A stretch of 7,016 nt of DNA from positions 479,942 through 486,957 of the forward strand of contig NZ_ML142849.1 in NCBI RefSeq assembly GCF_004138495.1, given 5' to 3'. Of this stretch, positions 1 through 4,940 are shown piece after piece. How positions within the stretch are numbered: the stretch's first letter is position 1; each line of letters begins with the position of its first letter. Below the pieces are notes generated by a model. That model saw nothing but the letters and a program-made list of their open reading frames with translations. It was not told the DNA's origin and made no database searches. This DNA is from Phytoactinopolyspora endophytica. Lineage in GTDB: Bacteria; Actinomycetota; Actinomycetes; Jiangellales; Jiangellaceae. The position numbers were made by a program, and so were the translations under genes.

Positions 1-581
1 GGCACGTAGATGAACGAGCCGCCGGACCAGACCGCCGTGTTCAGCGCGGAGAACTTGTTGTCCCCGGCCGGGATCACCGAGGCGAAGTATTCCTTGAACA
101 GCTCCGGGTACTCACGCAGCGCCGTGTCCGTGTCCAGGAAGACGACGCCCTGCTCCTCCAGGTCCTCGCGGATCTGGTGGTACACCACCTCGGACTCGTA
201 CTGAGCCGCGACGCCGGCGACCAGGCGCTGCTTCTCGGCCTCGGGGATGCCGAGCTTGTCATAGGTGTTCTTGATGTCGTCCGGCAGGTCCTCCCAGGAG
301 GCCGCCTGCTGTTCCGTGGAGCGGACGAAGTATTTGATGTTGTCGAAGTCGATGCCCGACAGGTCGGCGCCCCAGCTCGGCATCGGCTTCTTCTCGAAGA
401 GACGCAGCGCCTTGAGACGGATGTCGAGCATCCACTCGGGCTCGTTCTTCCGCGCCGAGATCTCCCGGACGACGTCCTCGTTCACGCCGCGCTTCGCTTC
501 CGCACCGGCGGCGTCGGAGTCCGCCCAGCCGTACTCGTACCGTCCGAGGCCTTCAAGCTCCGGATGATCTGTGGTGGTCAT
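1..581 (-). CDS. sufB: Fe-S cluster assembly scaffold protein SufB (N-terminal part, continues past the left edge)
   Basis: SufB is the core subunit of the cytosolic SufBCD complex, which builds Fe-S clusters and passes them to apo-proteins. Seen: reading from the ATG at 581, the frame stays open for 193 codons to the window edge. It gives typical SufB N-terminal sequence: GRYEYGW near residue 13, RKNEPEWML near 44, [20 protein letters not shown] around 68-87, [10 protein letters not shown] around 128-137, and [19 protein letters not shown] at 175-193. SufB proteins are usually about 470-480 residues, so roughly 40% is present. No intein interrupts this part; the mycobacterial SufB intein lies further downstream, so one cannot be excluded. 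The start is supported by AGGAGAGG 11 bases upstream, which overlaps the end of sufR. The gene lies 18 bases behind sufR on the same strand, so the two are almost certainly one transcript, presumably with sufD and sufC beyond the edge. Identification is from recognised family sequence, without a database search. Confidence 0.96.
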   Translation of the reverse strand, partial: MTTTDHPELEGLGRYEYGWADSDAAGAEAKRGVNEDVVREISARKNEPEWMLDIRLKALRLFEKKPMPSWGADLSGIDFDNIKYFVRSTEQQAASWEDLPDDIKNTYDKLGIPEAEKQRLVAGVAAQYESEVVYHQIREDLEEQGVVFLDTDTALREYPELFKEYFASVIPAGDNKFSALNTAVWSGGSFIYV

Positions 582-592
582 ATGAGAAAGAT

Positions 593-600
593 CCTCTCCT
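593..600 (-). promoter_or_regulatory. Ribosome binding site of sufB, overlapping the end of sufR
   Basis: On the minus strand the bases read AGGAGAGG and overlap the first base read of the sufR stop codon (TGA at 602-600). Eleven bases separate it from the sufB ATG. A strong Shine-Dalgarno sequence embedded in the upstream stop suggests that translation of sufB is coupled to that of sufR. Confidence 0.75.
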
Positions 601-1310
601 CAGGAATCGTCCGTGTGCTGTCCTGATGCCTCGACGCTTCGAGGCACGTGTGTAGTGCAGACGCCATCACCATGCGCGATCGTCGCGATCCGCTGGACGT
701 GAGTGTTCAGCAGCCGCGCGAACGCCTCGGTCTCGGCCTCGCACAGTTGGGGGAACTGCTCGGCGACGTGCGCCACCGGGCAGTGATGCTGACAGAGCTG
801 CTCGCCGGTCACCGGTGACTCGTCCGCCGACGCCGCGTACCCGTCGTCGCTCAGGGCGGCCGCGAGAGCCGACGTCCGCGCGCCGGGTTCGGCCGCATCG
901 ATGATCGGCCGGTACCGTCGCTCCAGGTCAGCCACCCGGTGCCGAGCGAAGGCTGTCACCAGCTCCTCCCCACCGGTTTCGGCGAGGAACCGCAAAGCAC
1001 CGACCGCGAGGTCGTCGTAAGCCTGCTCGAACTCATCACGACCCGTATCGGTGAGGACGAAGACCTTGGCCGGCCGTCCCCGACCACGTTGGCCGTAGAC
1101 ACGCTGCTCGCGTGATTCGATCACTCCGTCGGCGAGCAACGCGTCCAGATGCCGGCGTATCGCCGCCGGCGTCAGGCCGAGCTGGTCTCCCAGGGCTGCC
1201 GCGGTGGACGGCCCGTTCTCCAGGATCGCTCGCGCGACACGCTCCCGCGTGCGAGCATGCGACTCCTGAACGGCGGAAGTGTCTTCCGCCGTCGGGGCAG
1301 CCACATGCAT
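600..1310 (-). CDS. sufR: SufR-type Fe-S cluster-sensing transcriptional regulator of the suf operon
   Basis: SufR is a winged-helix regulator that binds an Fe-S cluster and controls the suf operon according to cluster status. Numbered from the ATG at 1310 (236 residues): a winged helix-turn-helix spans about 24-86 (AAALGDQLGLTPAAIRRHLD is helix-turn-helix, QRGRGRPAKVFVLTD is the wing), followed by an alpha-helical middle. A C-terminal cysteine region has Cys173, Cys177, Cys190 and Cys218. The spacing Cys177-x12-Cys190-x27-Cys218 equals, as I recall, the Cys203/216/244 cluster ligands of M. tuberculosis SufR (Rv1460). The frame is open up to an ATG at 1367 (255 residues). I prefer 1310, because the 1367 ATG lies only three bases past the predicted -10 element and inside an inverted repeat, so it would fall at or before the transcription start. 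A GTG at 1319 is a third option. None of these starts has a strong ribosome site. sufB follows 18 bases later. Confidence 0.9.
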   Translation of the reverse strand: MHVAAPTAEDTSAVQESHARTRERVARAILENGPSTAAALGDQLGLTPAAIRRHLDALLADGVIESREQRVYGQRGRGRPAKVFVLTDTGRDEFEQAYDDLAVGALRFLAETGGEELVTAFARHRVADLERRYRPIIDAAEPGARTSALAAALSDDGYAASADESPVTGEQLCQHHCPVAHVAEQFPQLCEAETEAFARLLNTHVQRIATIAHGDGVCTTHVPRSVEASGQHTDDS

Positions 1311-1361
1311 GTTTTTCACAACACCATCGTGCTCTATTTCCCTGCCCGATACAAACGTCGT

Positions 1362-1380
1362 CCACATAGTGCCCTAGTGG
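1362..1380. promoter_or_regulatory. Inverted repeat over the sufR -10 region, candidate SufR operator
   Basis: The plus strand reads CCACATAGTGCCCTAGTGG, with outer arms CCAC and GTGG and partial symmetry inside (CCACaTA / TAgTGG). It covers the predicted -10 element, where a repressor would block transcription. I recall the M. tuberculosis SufR site as a short CAC/GTG dyad with a 5-base spacer; here the CAC-type arms are spaced more widely, so the match is to the style of the site rather than to its exact form. The assignment to SufR is inference from position. Confidence 0.35.
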
Positions 1381-1399
1381 CATCAATCACGCAGGTCAG
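1371..1399 (-). promoter_or_regulatory. Predicted sufR-sufB promoter (-35 and -10)
   Basis: On the minus strand, CTGACC (1399-1394) is followed after exactly 17 bases by TAGGGC (1376-1371). These resemble the actinomycete vegetative pair TTGACN / TAGRRT, with 5 of 6 matches in the -10. Transcription would begin near 1364, giving an untranslated leader of about 45-55 bases before the GTG at 1319 or the ATG at 1310. The -35 lies within the iron box and the -10 within the inverted repeat. Confidence 0.45.
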
Positions 1400-1409
1400 G
1401 CTTACCTAA
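1391..1409 (-). promoter_or_regulatory. DtxR/IdeR-like iron box upstream of sufR
   Basis: The minus strand reads TTAGGTAAGCCTGACCTGC. Compared with the DtxR consensus TWAGGTWAGSCTWACCTWA it matches 16 of 19 positions; the left half-site is perfect and the mismatches are in the right half. DtxR/IdeR proteins bind such sites with ferrous iron bound and usually repress when the site overlaps a promoter, as it does here with the predicted -35 of sufR. The box is also 81 bases upstream of the divergent gene starting at 1490, so it could act on both. This rests on motif resemblance and position only. Confidence 0.6.
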
Positions 1410-1489
1410 GCCAGCTGCGTCCAGGAACATCGCCTCCATGGTGTGCGAAACTCGGGCGGCAGATCAAAAACCGCTTGGAGGACACACGC

Positions 1490-2182
1490 ATGGACGGCAT
1501 CGTCCCGCTACTCCTGATTGCCATAATCGTCGCCGTTGCGGTGATGATGATCCGCGGATCGCGTGGGAACACGCGGCGCCGAAAGGTCTTGCTGGAGCTC
1601 GCCCAGGCGCACGGCTGGGACTGGACTCACCGGGACAAGACGCTTCCCGGCAACTGCCCGGCCGGACCACCGTTCCGTGGCGACCCGCGCCACGCGAGAG
1701 CCCGCCACATCGTCTCCGGAATCCATCATGGCCGACGGTTCACAGCCTTCGAATACTCCCAGTCGACAATCTCAAGCAGCGGCAAGACCACCAGCATGAC
1801 CACACGTCGCTACGGCGTGTGGGCGGTCACCCTTCCTGCTTCCCTGCCGTCGATCTCGATCGAGACGGCGAGCGTGCTCGGCGGCAGGGCGGCACGTGCG
1901 GTCGGGATGGGTGGCCTACAGACCGGCGACGACGAGTTCGACCGCCGCTACACGGTGAGGTGCGACGACCAGGCGTTCGGGGCACGGTTGCTGCACCCGG
2001 CGATGGTGGAGCTCATGAAGAGCACACCCGCCTGGGCGTGGCGATTCGACGGCAACACCATGCTGTCCTACACCAAGGGCCGTCTCCATGCCGATGAGGT
2101 GGTCGCCCGGCTCGACCTGATGAACCGCGTGCTCGACCACGTCCCCGTCGACGTTTGGCAACAGGGCCGCTCTGCCACCTGA
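1490..2182 (+). CDS. Membrane-anchored protein of unknown function, tandem paralog 1 of 3
   Basis: The function is unknown; I do not recognise a named domain. Seen: 230 residues with one hydrophobic segment at about 4-21, then a basic stretch (RGSRGNTRRRK), which by the positive-inside rule puts the rest of the protein in the cytoplasm. Landmarks shared with its two neighbours are HGWDW at 41, NCPAGPPF at 55-62, FTAFEYS at 84-90, a Ser/Thr-rich patch at 91-105, WAVTLPASLP at 111-120, FDRRYTVRCDD at 150-160, ARLLHPAMV at 165-173, and AWAWRFDGN at 181-189. Cys56 and Cys158 are conserved in all three. The ATG at 1490 is chosen because GGAGG lies 8 bases before it; an in-frame TTG at 1475 overlaps that site and would be a poor start. 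By hand alignment it is about 54% identical to the next gene. It is transcribed divergently from sufR across a region holding an iron box, so iron control is possible. Confidence 0.88.
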   Translation: MDGIVPLLLIAIIVAVAVMMIRGSRGNTRRRKVLLELAQAHGWDWTHRDKTLPGNCPAGPPFRGDPRHARARHIVSGIHHGRRFTAFEYSQSTISSSGKTTSMTTRRYGVWAVTLPASLPSISIETASVLGGRAARAVGMGGLQTGDDEFDRRYTVRCDDQAFGARLLHPAMVELMKSTPAWAWRFDGNTMLSYTKGRLHADEVVARLDLMNRVLDHVPVDVWQQGRSAT

Positions 2183-2280
2183 CCCATGTTCGCCCCCTAT
2201 CGAATACGTCCCCTCCACCAGAAACCTGGAATACTTGCCCGACCACGCTTGGCGCGAGTTGAGGGACTGTAGAGGGGACT

Positions 2281-2976
2281 ATGGAGGGCACGTTCGTCGC
2301 GATCATCGTCGTCGTCCTGGCCGTGACGGCGGCGATCATCGCGGTCAGCATGGTGGCGACCAAGAAGCGGCGCGAGGCGCTGCAAGCGCTGGCAGGGACC
2401 CACGGCTGGCAATGGACGTCCCGCGACGACGCCCTGCCCGCTACGTGTCCACCCGGACCCCCGTTCCGCGGACACCCCCGTCGCGCCAAGGCTCGCAACG
2501 TCGTCACCGGGCGGCACCGGGATCACGAGTTCGCCGCCTTCGAATACTCGTACACCACGACGACCAGCAGCGGCCAGACGACGAGCACCACGACGCACAC
2601 CTACGCCGTATGGACAATCACGCTTCCCGCGTCTCTCCCGCCCATCTCGCTCGGCGCCGAGGGGGTGCTCGGCGGCCGCGTCGCCAAGGCCTTCGGTTTC
2701 ACTCGAATGGACACCGGCCACTCCGAGTTCGACCGCCGCTACAAGGTGAAGTGTGATGATGCCGGGTTCGGGGCTCGCGTGCTCCACCCCGCAATGGTGA
2801 ACCTGCTGATGGACACTGACACGTGGGCGTGGCGGATCGACGGCAATGTCATGCTCTCGTACCGCAAGGGTCACCTCACCGCCGAGGATGTCATCCCGCG
2901 GCTCGACCACATGAGCCGCGTGCTCGACCACATCCCCAGAGAGGTCTGGGACCAGTACGGCCGCTCCCCGGCATGA
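2281..2976 (+). CDS. Membrane-anchored protein of unknown function, tandem paralog 2 of 3
   Basis: The function is unknown. The protein has 231 residues and the same plan as its neighbours: a hydrophobic segment at about 5-25, a basic stop (TKKRRE), then a single conserved region to the end. Landmarks are HGWQW at 41, TCPPGPPF at 55, FAAFEYSYTTTTSSG at 84-98, YAVWTITLPASLP at 108-120, a variable stretch at about 121-147, FDRRYKVKCDD at 150-160, and TWAWRIDGNVMLSY at 181-194. Cys56 and Cys158 are retained. The ATG has a nearby purine-rich run (GAGGGG at 2272-2277, a rather short spacing, and GAGGGA at 2261-2266). The gene starts 98 bases after paralog 1, without a visible terminator between them. 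It aligns with paralog 1 with one extra residue near the C-terminus, and with paralog 3 without gaps (about 55% identity, counted by eye). The same orientation and spacing suggest one transcript, although the intergenic gaps leave room for separate promoters. Confidence 0.9.
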   Translation: MEGTFVAIIVVVLAVTAAIIAVSMVATKKRREALQALAGTHGWQWTSRDDALPATCPPGPPFRGHPRRAKARNVVTGRHRDHEFAAFEYSYTTTTSSGQTTSTTTHTYAVWTITLPASLPPISLGAEGVLGGRVAKAFGFTRMDTGHSEFDRRYKVKCDDAGFGARVLHPAMVNLLMDTDTWAWRIDGNVMLSYRKGHLTAEDVIPRLDHMSRVLDHIPREVWDQYGRSPA

Positions 2977-3028
2977 GCGCCCGCAGCGTCCTCTGGTCGG
3001 GGTCGTAACGCGTCGCTCCTGCTGGGAT

Positions 3029-3062
3029 ACTGACTTAACGGAATCGACTCGGTCAGTTCCGT
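3029..3062. repeat. Two interleaved inverted repeats upstream of paralog 3
   Basis: ACTGAC (3029-3034) is complementary to GTCAGT (3052-3057), and ACGGAA (3038-3043) is complementary to TTCCGT (3057-3062). The arms are ordered A, B, A', B', with one shared base. In RNA this order would allow a pseudoknot-like fold; in DNA it could be two overlapping operator half-sites. The arms are only 6 bases, so chance is a real alternative. Confidence 0.25.
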
Positions 3063-3112
3063 AGGAACGCACCCGCGCGTTACCGTGCACGTGACACGTC
3101 GGAGGACTCATC

Positions 3113-3805
3113 GTGGTCATATTCATCGTGCTCATGTCCATCGTCCTCGTTGTGACCGCGACCATCGTTACCGTCAGCACCATCTCCAGCAGACGCCGCC
3201 GCGACGAGTTGCAGGAGCTGGCACAGCACCACGACTGGCAATGGTCCAAGCGCGAAGACATGGTCCTCAACACCTGTCCGTCCGGCCCGCCCTTGAGCGG
3301 AGATCCACGGCGTTCCAAGGCGTTCAACGTCATCAAAGGGCGCCACCGCGACCGTTACTTCGCCGCCTTCGAGTACATGTACACGACGATTCACGACGGT
3401 GGGCACGGCACCAGATCGAAGACGCACCGTTACGCGGTGTGGACGATCCGCCTACCCGCGCCTCTGCCGCGCATGGCCGTCGGCTTCCACGGCGCGTCCG
3501 GTGACTTTCTCGGGCAGGCCTTCGGTCTCCGTCGCATGAACATCGGCGACGACGAGTTCAACCGCCGCTTCACCGTGAGATGTGACGACCAGCGGTCCGG
3601 CGCGCGCCTTTTTCACCCCGAGATGGTCGACCTGCTGATGAGCACCGGTGCGTGGGCCTGGCGGATCGACGGCAACGTCATGCTCTCCTACACCGAGGGC
3701 CCTCTCGACGCAGCCGACGTCGTGCTCCGGCTCGAGCTCATGAACCGCGTGCTCGACAACGTCCCGGCGGAGGTCTGGGAACAGCACGGCCGCTCCCCCG
3801 CATGA
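3113..3805 (+). CDS. Membrane-anchored protein of unknown function, tandem paralog 3 of 3
   Basis: The function is unknown. The protein has 230 residues. It starts at a GTG with GGAGG 7 bases upstream (3101-3105), a strong ribosome site. A hydrophobic segment at about 1-22 is followed by SSRRRRDE, again predicting a cytoplasmic C-terminal domain. Conserved landmarks are HDWQW at 40, TCPSGPP at 54, FAAFEYMYTT at 83-92, HRYAVWTIRLPAPLP at 105-119, FNRRFTVRCDD at 149-159, and AWAWRIDGNVMLSY at 180-193. Cys55 and Cys157 match the two cysteines of the other copies. It is the most diverged copy in the Ser/Thr patch (IHDGGHGTRSK in place of TTSSGQTTST) and in the middle segment at about 120-146, which may point to a changed role. 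The gene begins 136 bases after paralog 2 and ends 62 bases before the stop of the opposite-strand small ORF at 3868-4002. Confidence 0.89.
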   Translation: MVIFIVLMSIVLVVTATIVTVSTISSRRRRDELQELAQHHDWQWSKREDMVLNTCPSGPPLSGDPRRSKAFNVIKGRHRDRYFAAFEYMYTTIHDGGHGTRSKTHRYAVWTIRLPAPLPRMAVGFHGASGDFLGQAFGLRRMNIGDDEFNRRFTVRCDDQRSGARLFHPEMVDLLMSTGAWAWRIDGNVMLSYTEGPLDAADVVLRLELMNRVLDNVPAEVWEQHGRSPA

Positions 3806-3867
3806 GCTTGCCTCACACACCGGCACGATGCAGGCCCGGCGGCGAGCGCCAGCGCGCCCCTCATCCC

Positions 3868-4002
3868 TTACGTATACTTGCCGTCGAACACCCCGGTGGG
3901 CCTCTGCTTCGGCATGTCGCCGGGGTTACTGCTTTCTTTGATCAGCTTCCGCACCCCGGCGGTCTGTGGAAAACCCACCGCGCCAGGGCCGCTCGCGAAC
4001 AT
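3868..4002 (-). CDS. Possible small protein of 44 residues, function unknown
   Basis: I do not recognise this protein. On the minus strand an ATG at 4002 opens 44 codons ending in TAA at 3868. The product starts MFASGPGAVG, continues with a basic stretch VRKLIKESS at 17-25, and ends PGDMPKQRPTGVFDGKYT. G+C by codon position, counted by hand, is about 57% (first), 52% (second) and 82% (third), the gradient expected of real genes in a high-GC actinomycete. It would fill most of an otherwise empty 211-base gap, lying convergent to paralog 3 and divergent from the ABC ATPase, with only 14 bases between the two start codons. There is no membrane segment or signal peptide. Its weak point is the lack of a Shine-Dalgarno sequence; the mRNA could be leaderless. 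In-frame GTG codons at 3978 and 3954 are alternative starts. The next in-frame stop upstream is at 4056-4054, with no better start before it. Confidence 0.5.
   Translation of the reverse strand: MFASGPGAVGFPQTAGVRKLIKESSNPGDMPKQRPTGVFDGKYT
3918..3961. repeat. Nine-base perfect inverted repeat with a competing third arm
   Basis: CGCCGGGGT (3918-3926) and ACCCCGGCG (3953-3961) are exact complements separated by 26 bases. A third arm, ACCCCGG at 3890-3896, can pair with the same middle arm (3920-3926) over 7 bases. The two hairpins exclude each other, an arrangement reminiscent of attenuators upstream of the ABC operon. However, the arms coincide with Gly/Pro/Val/Thr codons of the possible small gene on the minus strand, which may be the whole explanation. 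Confidence 0.4.
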
Positions 4003-4016
4003 GGGAGACTCGCTGC

Positions 4017-4940
4017 GTGAGCTCGTTCCGTGCCGTGGAGATCGATGCGCTGATCAAGCGTTACGGCGGCACCATCGCCGTGGACGGCCTCACACTCTCG
4101 GTGGACCCGGGCACCATCACCTCGGTACTCGGTCCCAACGGCGCCGGTAAGACCACCACCGTCGAGTGCTGCGAGGGTTATCGGCGCCCGGATGCCGGCA
4201 CGGTCCGCGTACTCGGGCTCGACCCGCAACGCGACGCCGCCCGGCTCAGGCCACGGATCGGCGTCATGCTCCAGGAGGGCGCCGGACTGTATCCAGGAGC
4301 CCGGGCCATCGAGCTCGTCGCTCACCTCGCCCGGCTGCATGCCCAGCCGCTCGACGTCGCCACGCTCGTCGACCGGCTCGGGCTCGGTGACGCCGGCAGG
4401 ACCCCGGTGCGGCGGCTCTCCGGAGGGCAACGGCAACGGGTGGCGCTGGCCGCCGCGCTCGTCGGGCGGCCGGAGCTCGTCTTCCTCGACGAACCGACAG
4501 CCGGTCTCGACCCTCAGATGCGCCGCTCGGTGTGGGAACTGTTGGACGAGCTCCGCGCCGACGGCGTCACCGTCGTGCTCACCACCCACTTGATCGACGA
4601 GGCTGAGCGGCTCTCCGACGACGTCGCCATCATCGACGACGGCAGGTTGGCCGCTCAGGGCTCTCCGCTGGAGCTCACCAAGCAGGACGAGTCGACCGTT
4701 CAGTTCACCGGGCCGCCCCGGTTGGACCTGGCGTCGTTGCGGCAAGCCCTGCCGGAGGAGACGGCGCTCGACGAGACCGCCCCCGGCCGGTACGTGGTGC
4801 GTGCCCACGTGACGCCGCAACTCCTGGCGACGGTCACATCGTGGTGCGCCGCGCACGACGTCATGCCCGAAGGGCTGCACGTGGGACGCAGGTCATTGGA
4901 GGACGTGGTGATCGAACTCACCGGGCGTAGGCCATCGTGA
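4017..4940 (+). CDS. ABC-2 type exporter, ATP-binding subunit
   Basis: This subunit hydrolyses ATP to drive the exporter whose membrane part is the next gene. With the GTG at 4017 it has 307 residues. Motifs: Walker A GPNGAGKTT at 39-47, Q-loop glutamine at 86 (MLQEG), signature LSGGQ at 134-138, Walker B LVFLDEP at 154-160, D-loop AGLD at 162-165, and the switch histidine in TTH at 189-191. All catalytic residues are present. A C-terminal extension of about 80-90 residues after the ABC domain is usual in DrrA-like exporter ATPases. The start is chosen for GGGAG at 4003-4007, nine bases upstream; the frame is also open to 3966, where there is no comparable site. Its TGA overlaps the permease GTG, so the two are translationally coupled. 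The substrate cannot be read from the sequence. The position between suf genes and ctaA is, to my knowledge, shared with other actinobacteria (M. tuberculosis Rv1458c), so a cofactor-related role is possible but unproven. Confidence 0.95.
   Translation: MSSFRAVEIDALIKRYGGTIAVDGLTLSVDPGTITSVLGPNGAGKTTTVECCEGYRRPDAGTVRVLGLDPQRDAARLRPRIGVMLQEGAGLYPGARAIELVAHLARLHAQPLDVATLVDRLGLGDAGRTPVRRLSGGQRQRVALAAALVGRPELVFLDEPTAGLDPQMRRSVWELLDELRADGVTVVLTTHLIDEAERLSDDVAIIDDGRLAAQGSPLELTKQDESTVQFTGPPRLDLASLRQALPEETALDETAPGRYVVRAHVTPQLLATVTSWCAAHDVMPEGLHVGRRSLEDVVIELTGRRPS

Larger units (their letters stand above)
1490..3805 (+). repeat. Tandem triplication of one gene
   Basis: Three consecutive same-strand genes encode collinear homologs of 230, 231 and 230 residues. 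The hand-counted identities are about 54% (1 against 2) and 55% (2 against 3). Identity is lowest in the membrane anchor and the segment around residues 120-147, and highest near the C-terminus, where copies 2 and 3 share ten identical residues in a row (WAWRIDGNVM). The level of divergence suggests an old duplication with all copies kept under selection, since no copy is truncated or frameshifted. Confidence 0.9.

Noticed and set aside
177..626. 149-residue plus-strand frame opposite sufB.
   Set aside because: The minus strand encodes clear SufB sequence over the whole stretch.
1438..2097. 219-residue plus-strand frame overlapping paralog 1.
   Set aside because: It is Arg/Pro/His-rich and out of frame with the conserved paralog sequence, and it has no homologous counterpart at equal position in the other copies.
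2230..2235. AATACT upstream of paralog 2 and GATACT (3026-3031) upstream of paralog 3 as shared -10 elements.
   Set aside because: Each matches only 4 of 6 consensus bases and neither has a -35 partner; the resemblance is too slight to call.
2197..3336. 379-residue open frame on the minus strand across paralogs 2 and 3.
   Set aside because: It is antisense to two clearly homologous genes, its product has no recognisable features, and it mirrors the repeats of the paralogs.
3838..3860. GC-rich stretch between the stops of paralog 3 and the small minus-strand gene, as a bidirectional terminator.
   Set aside because: Only about four-base stems can be drawn and there is no T-run on either strand.
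3873..3878. TATACT, a good -10 hexamer, as a promoter for the ABC operon.
   Set aside because: No acceptable -35 lies 16-19 bases upstream, and the hexamer falls in the last codons of the possible small gene. It is kept only as a weak possibility.
3942..4880. 312-residue open frame on the minus strand opposite the ABC ATPase.
   Set aside because: The opposite strand carries every ABC motif in order; this frame is a shadow.
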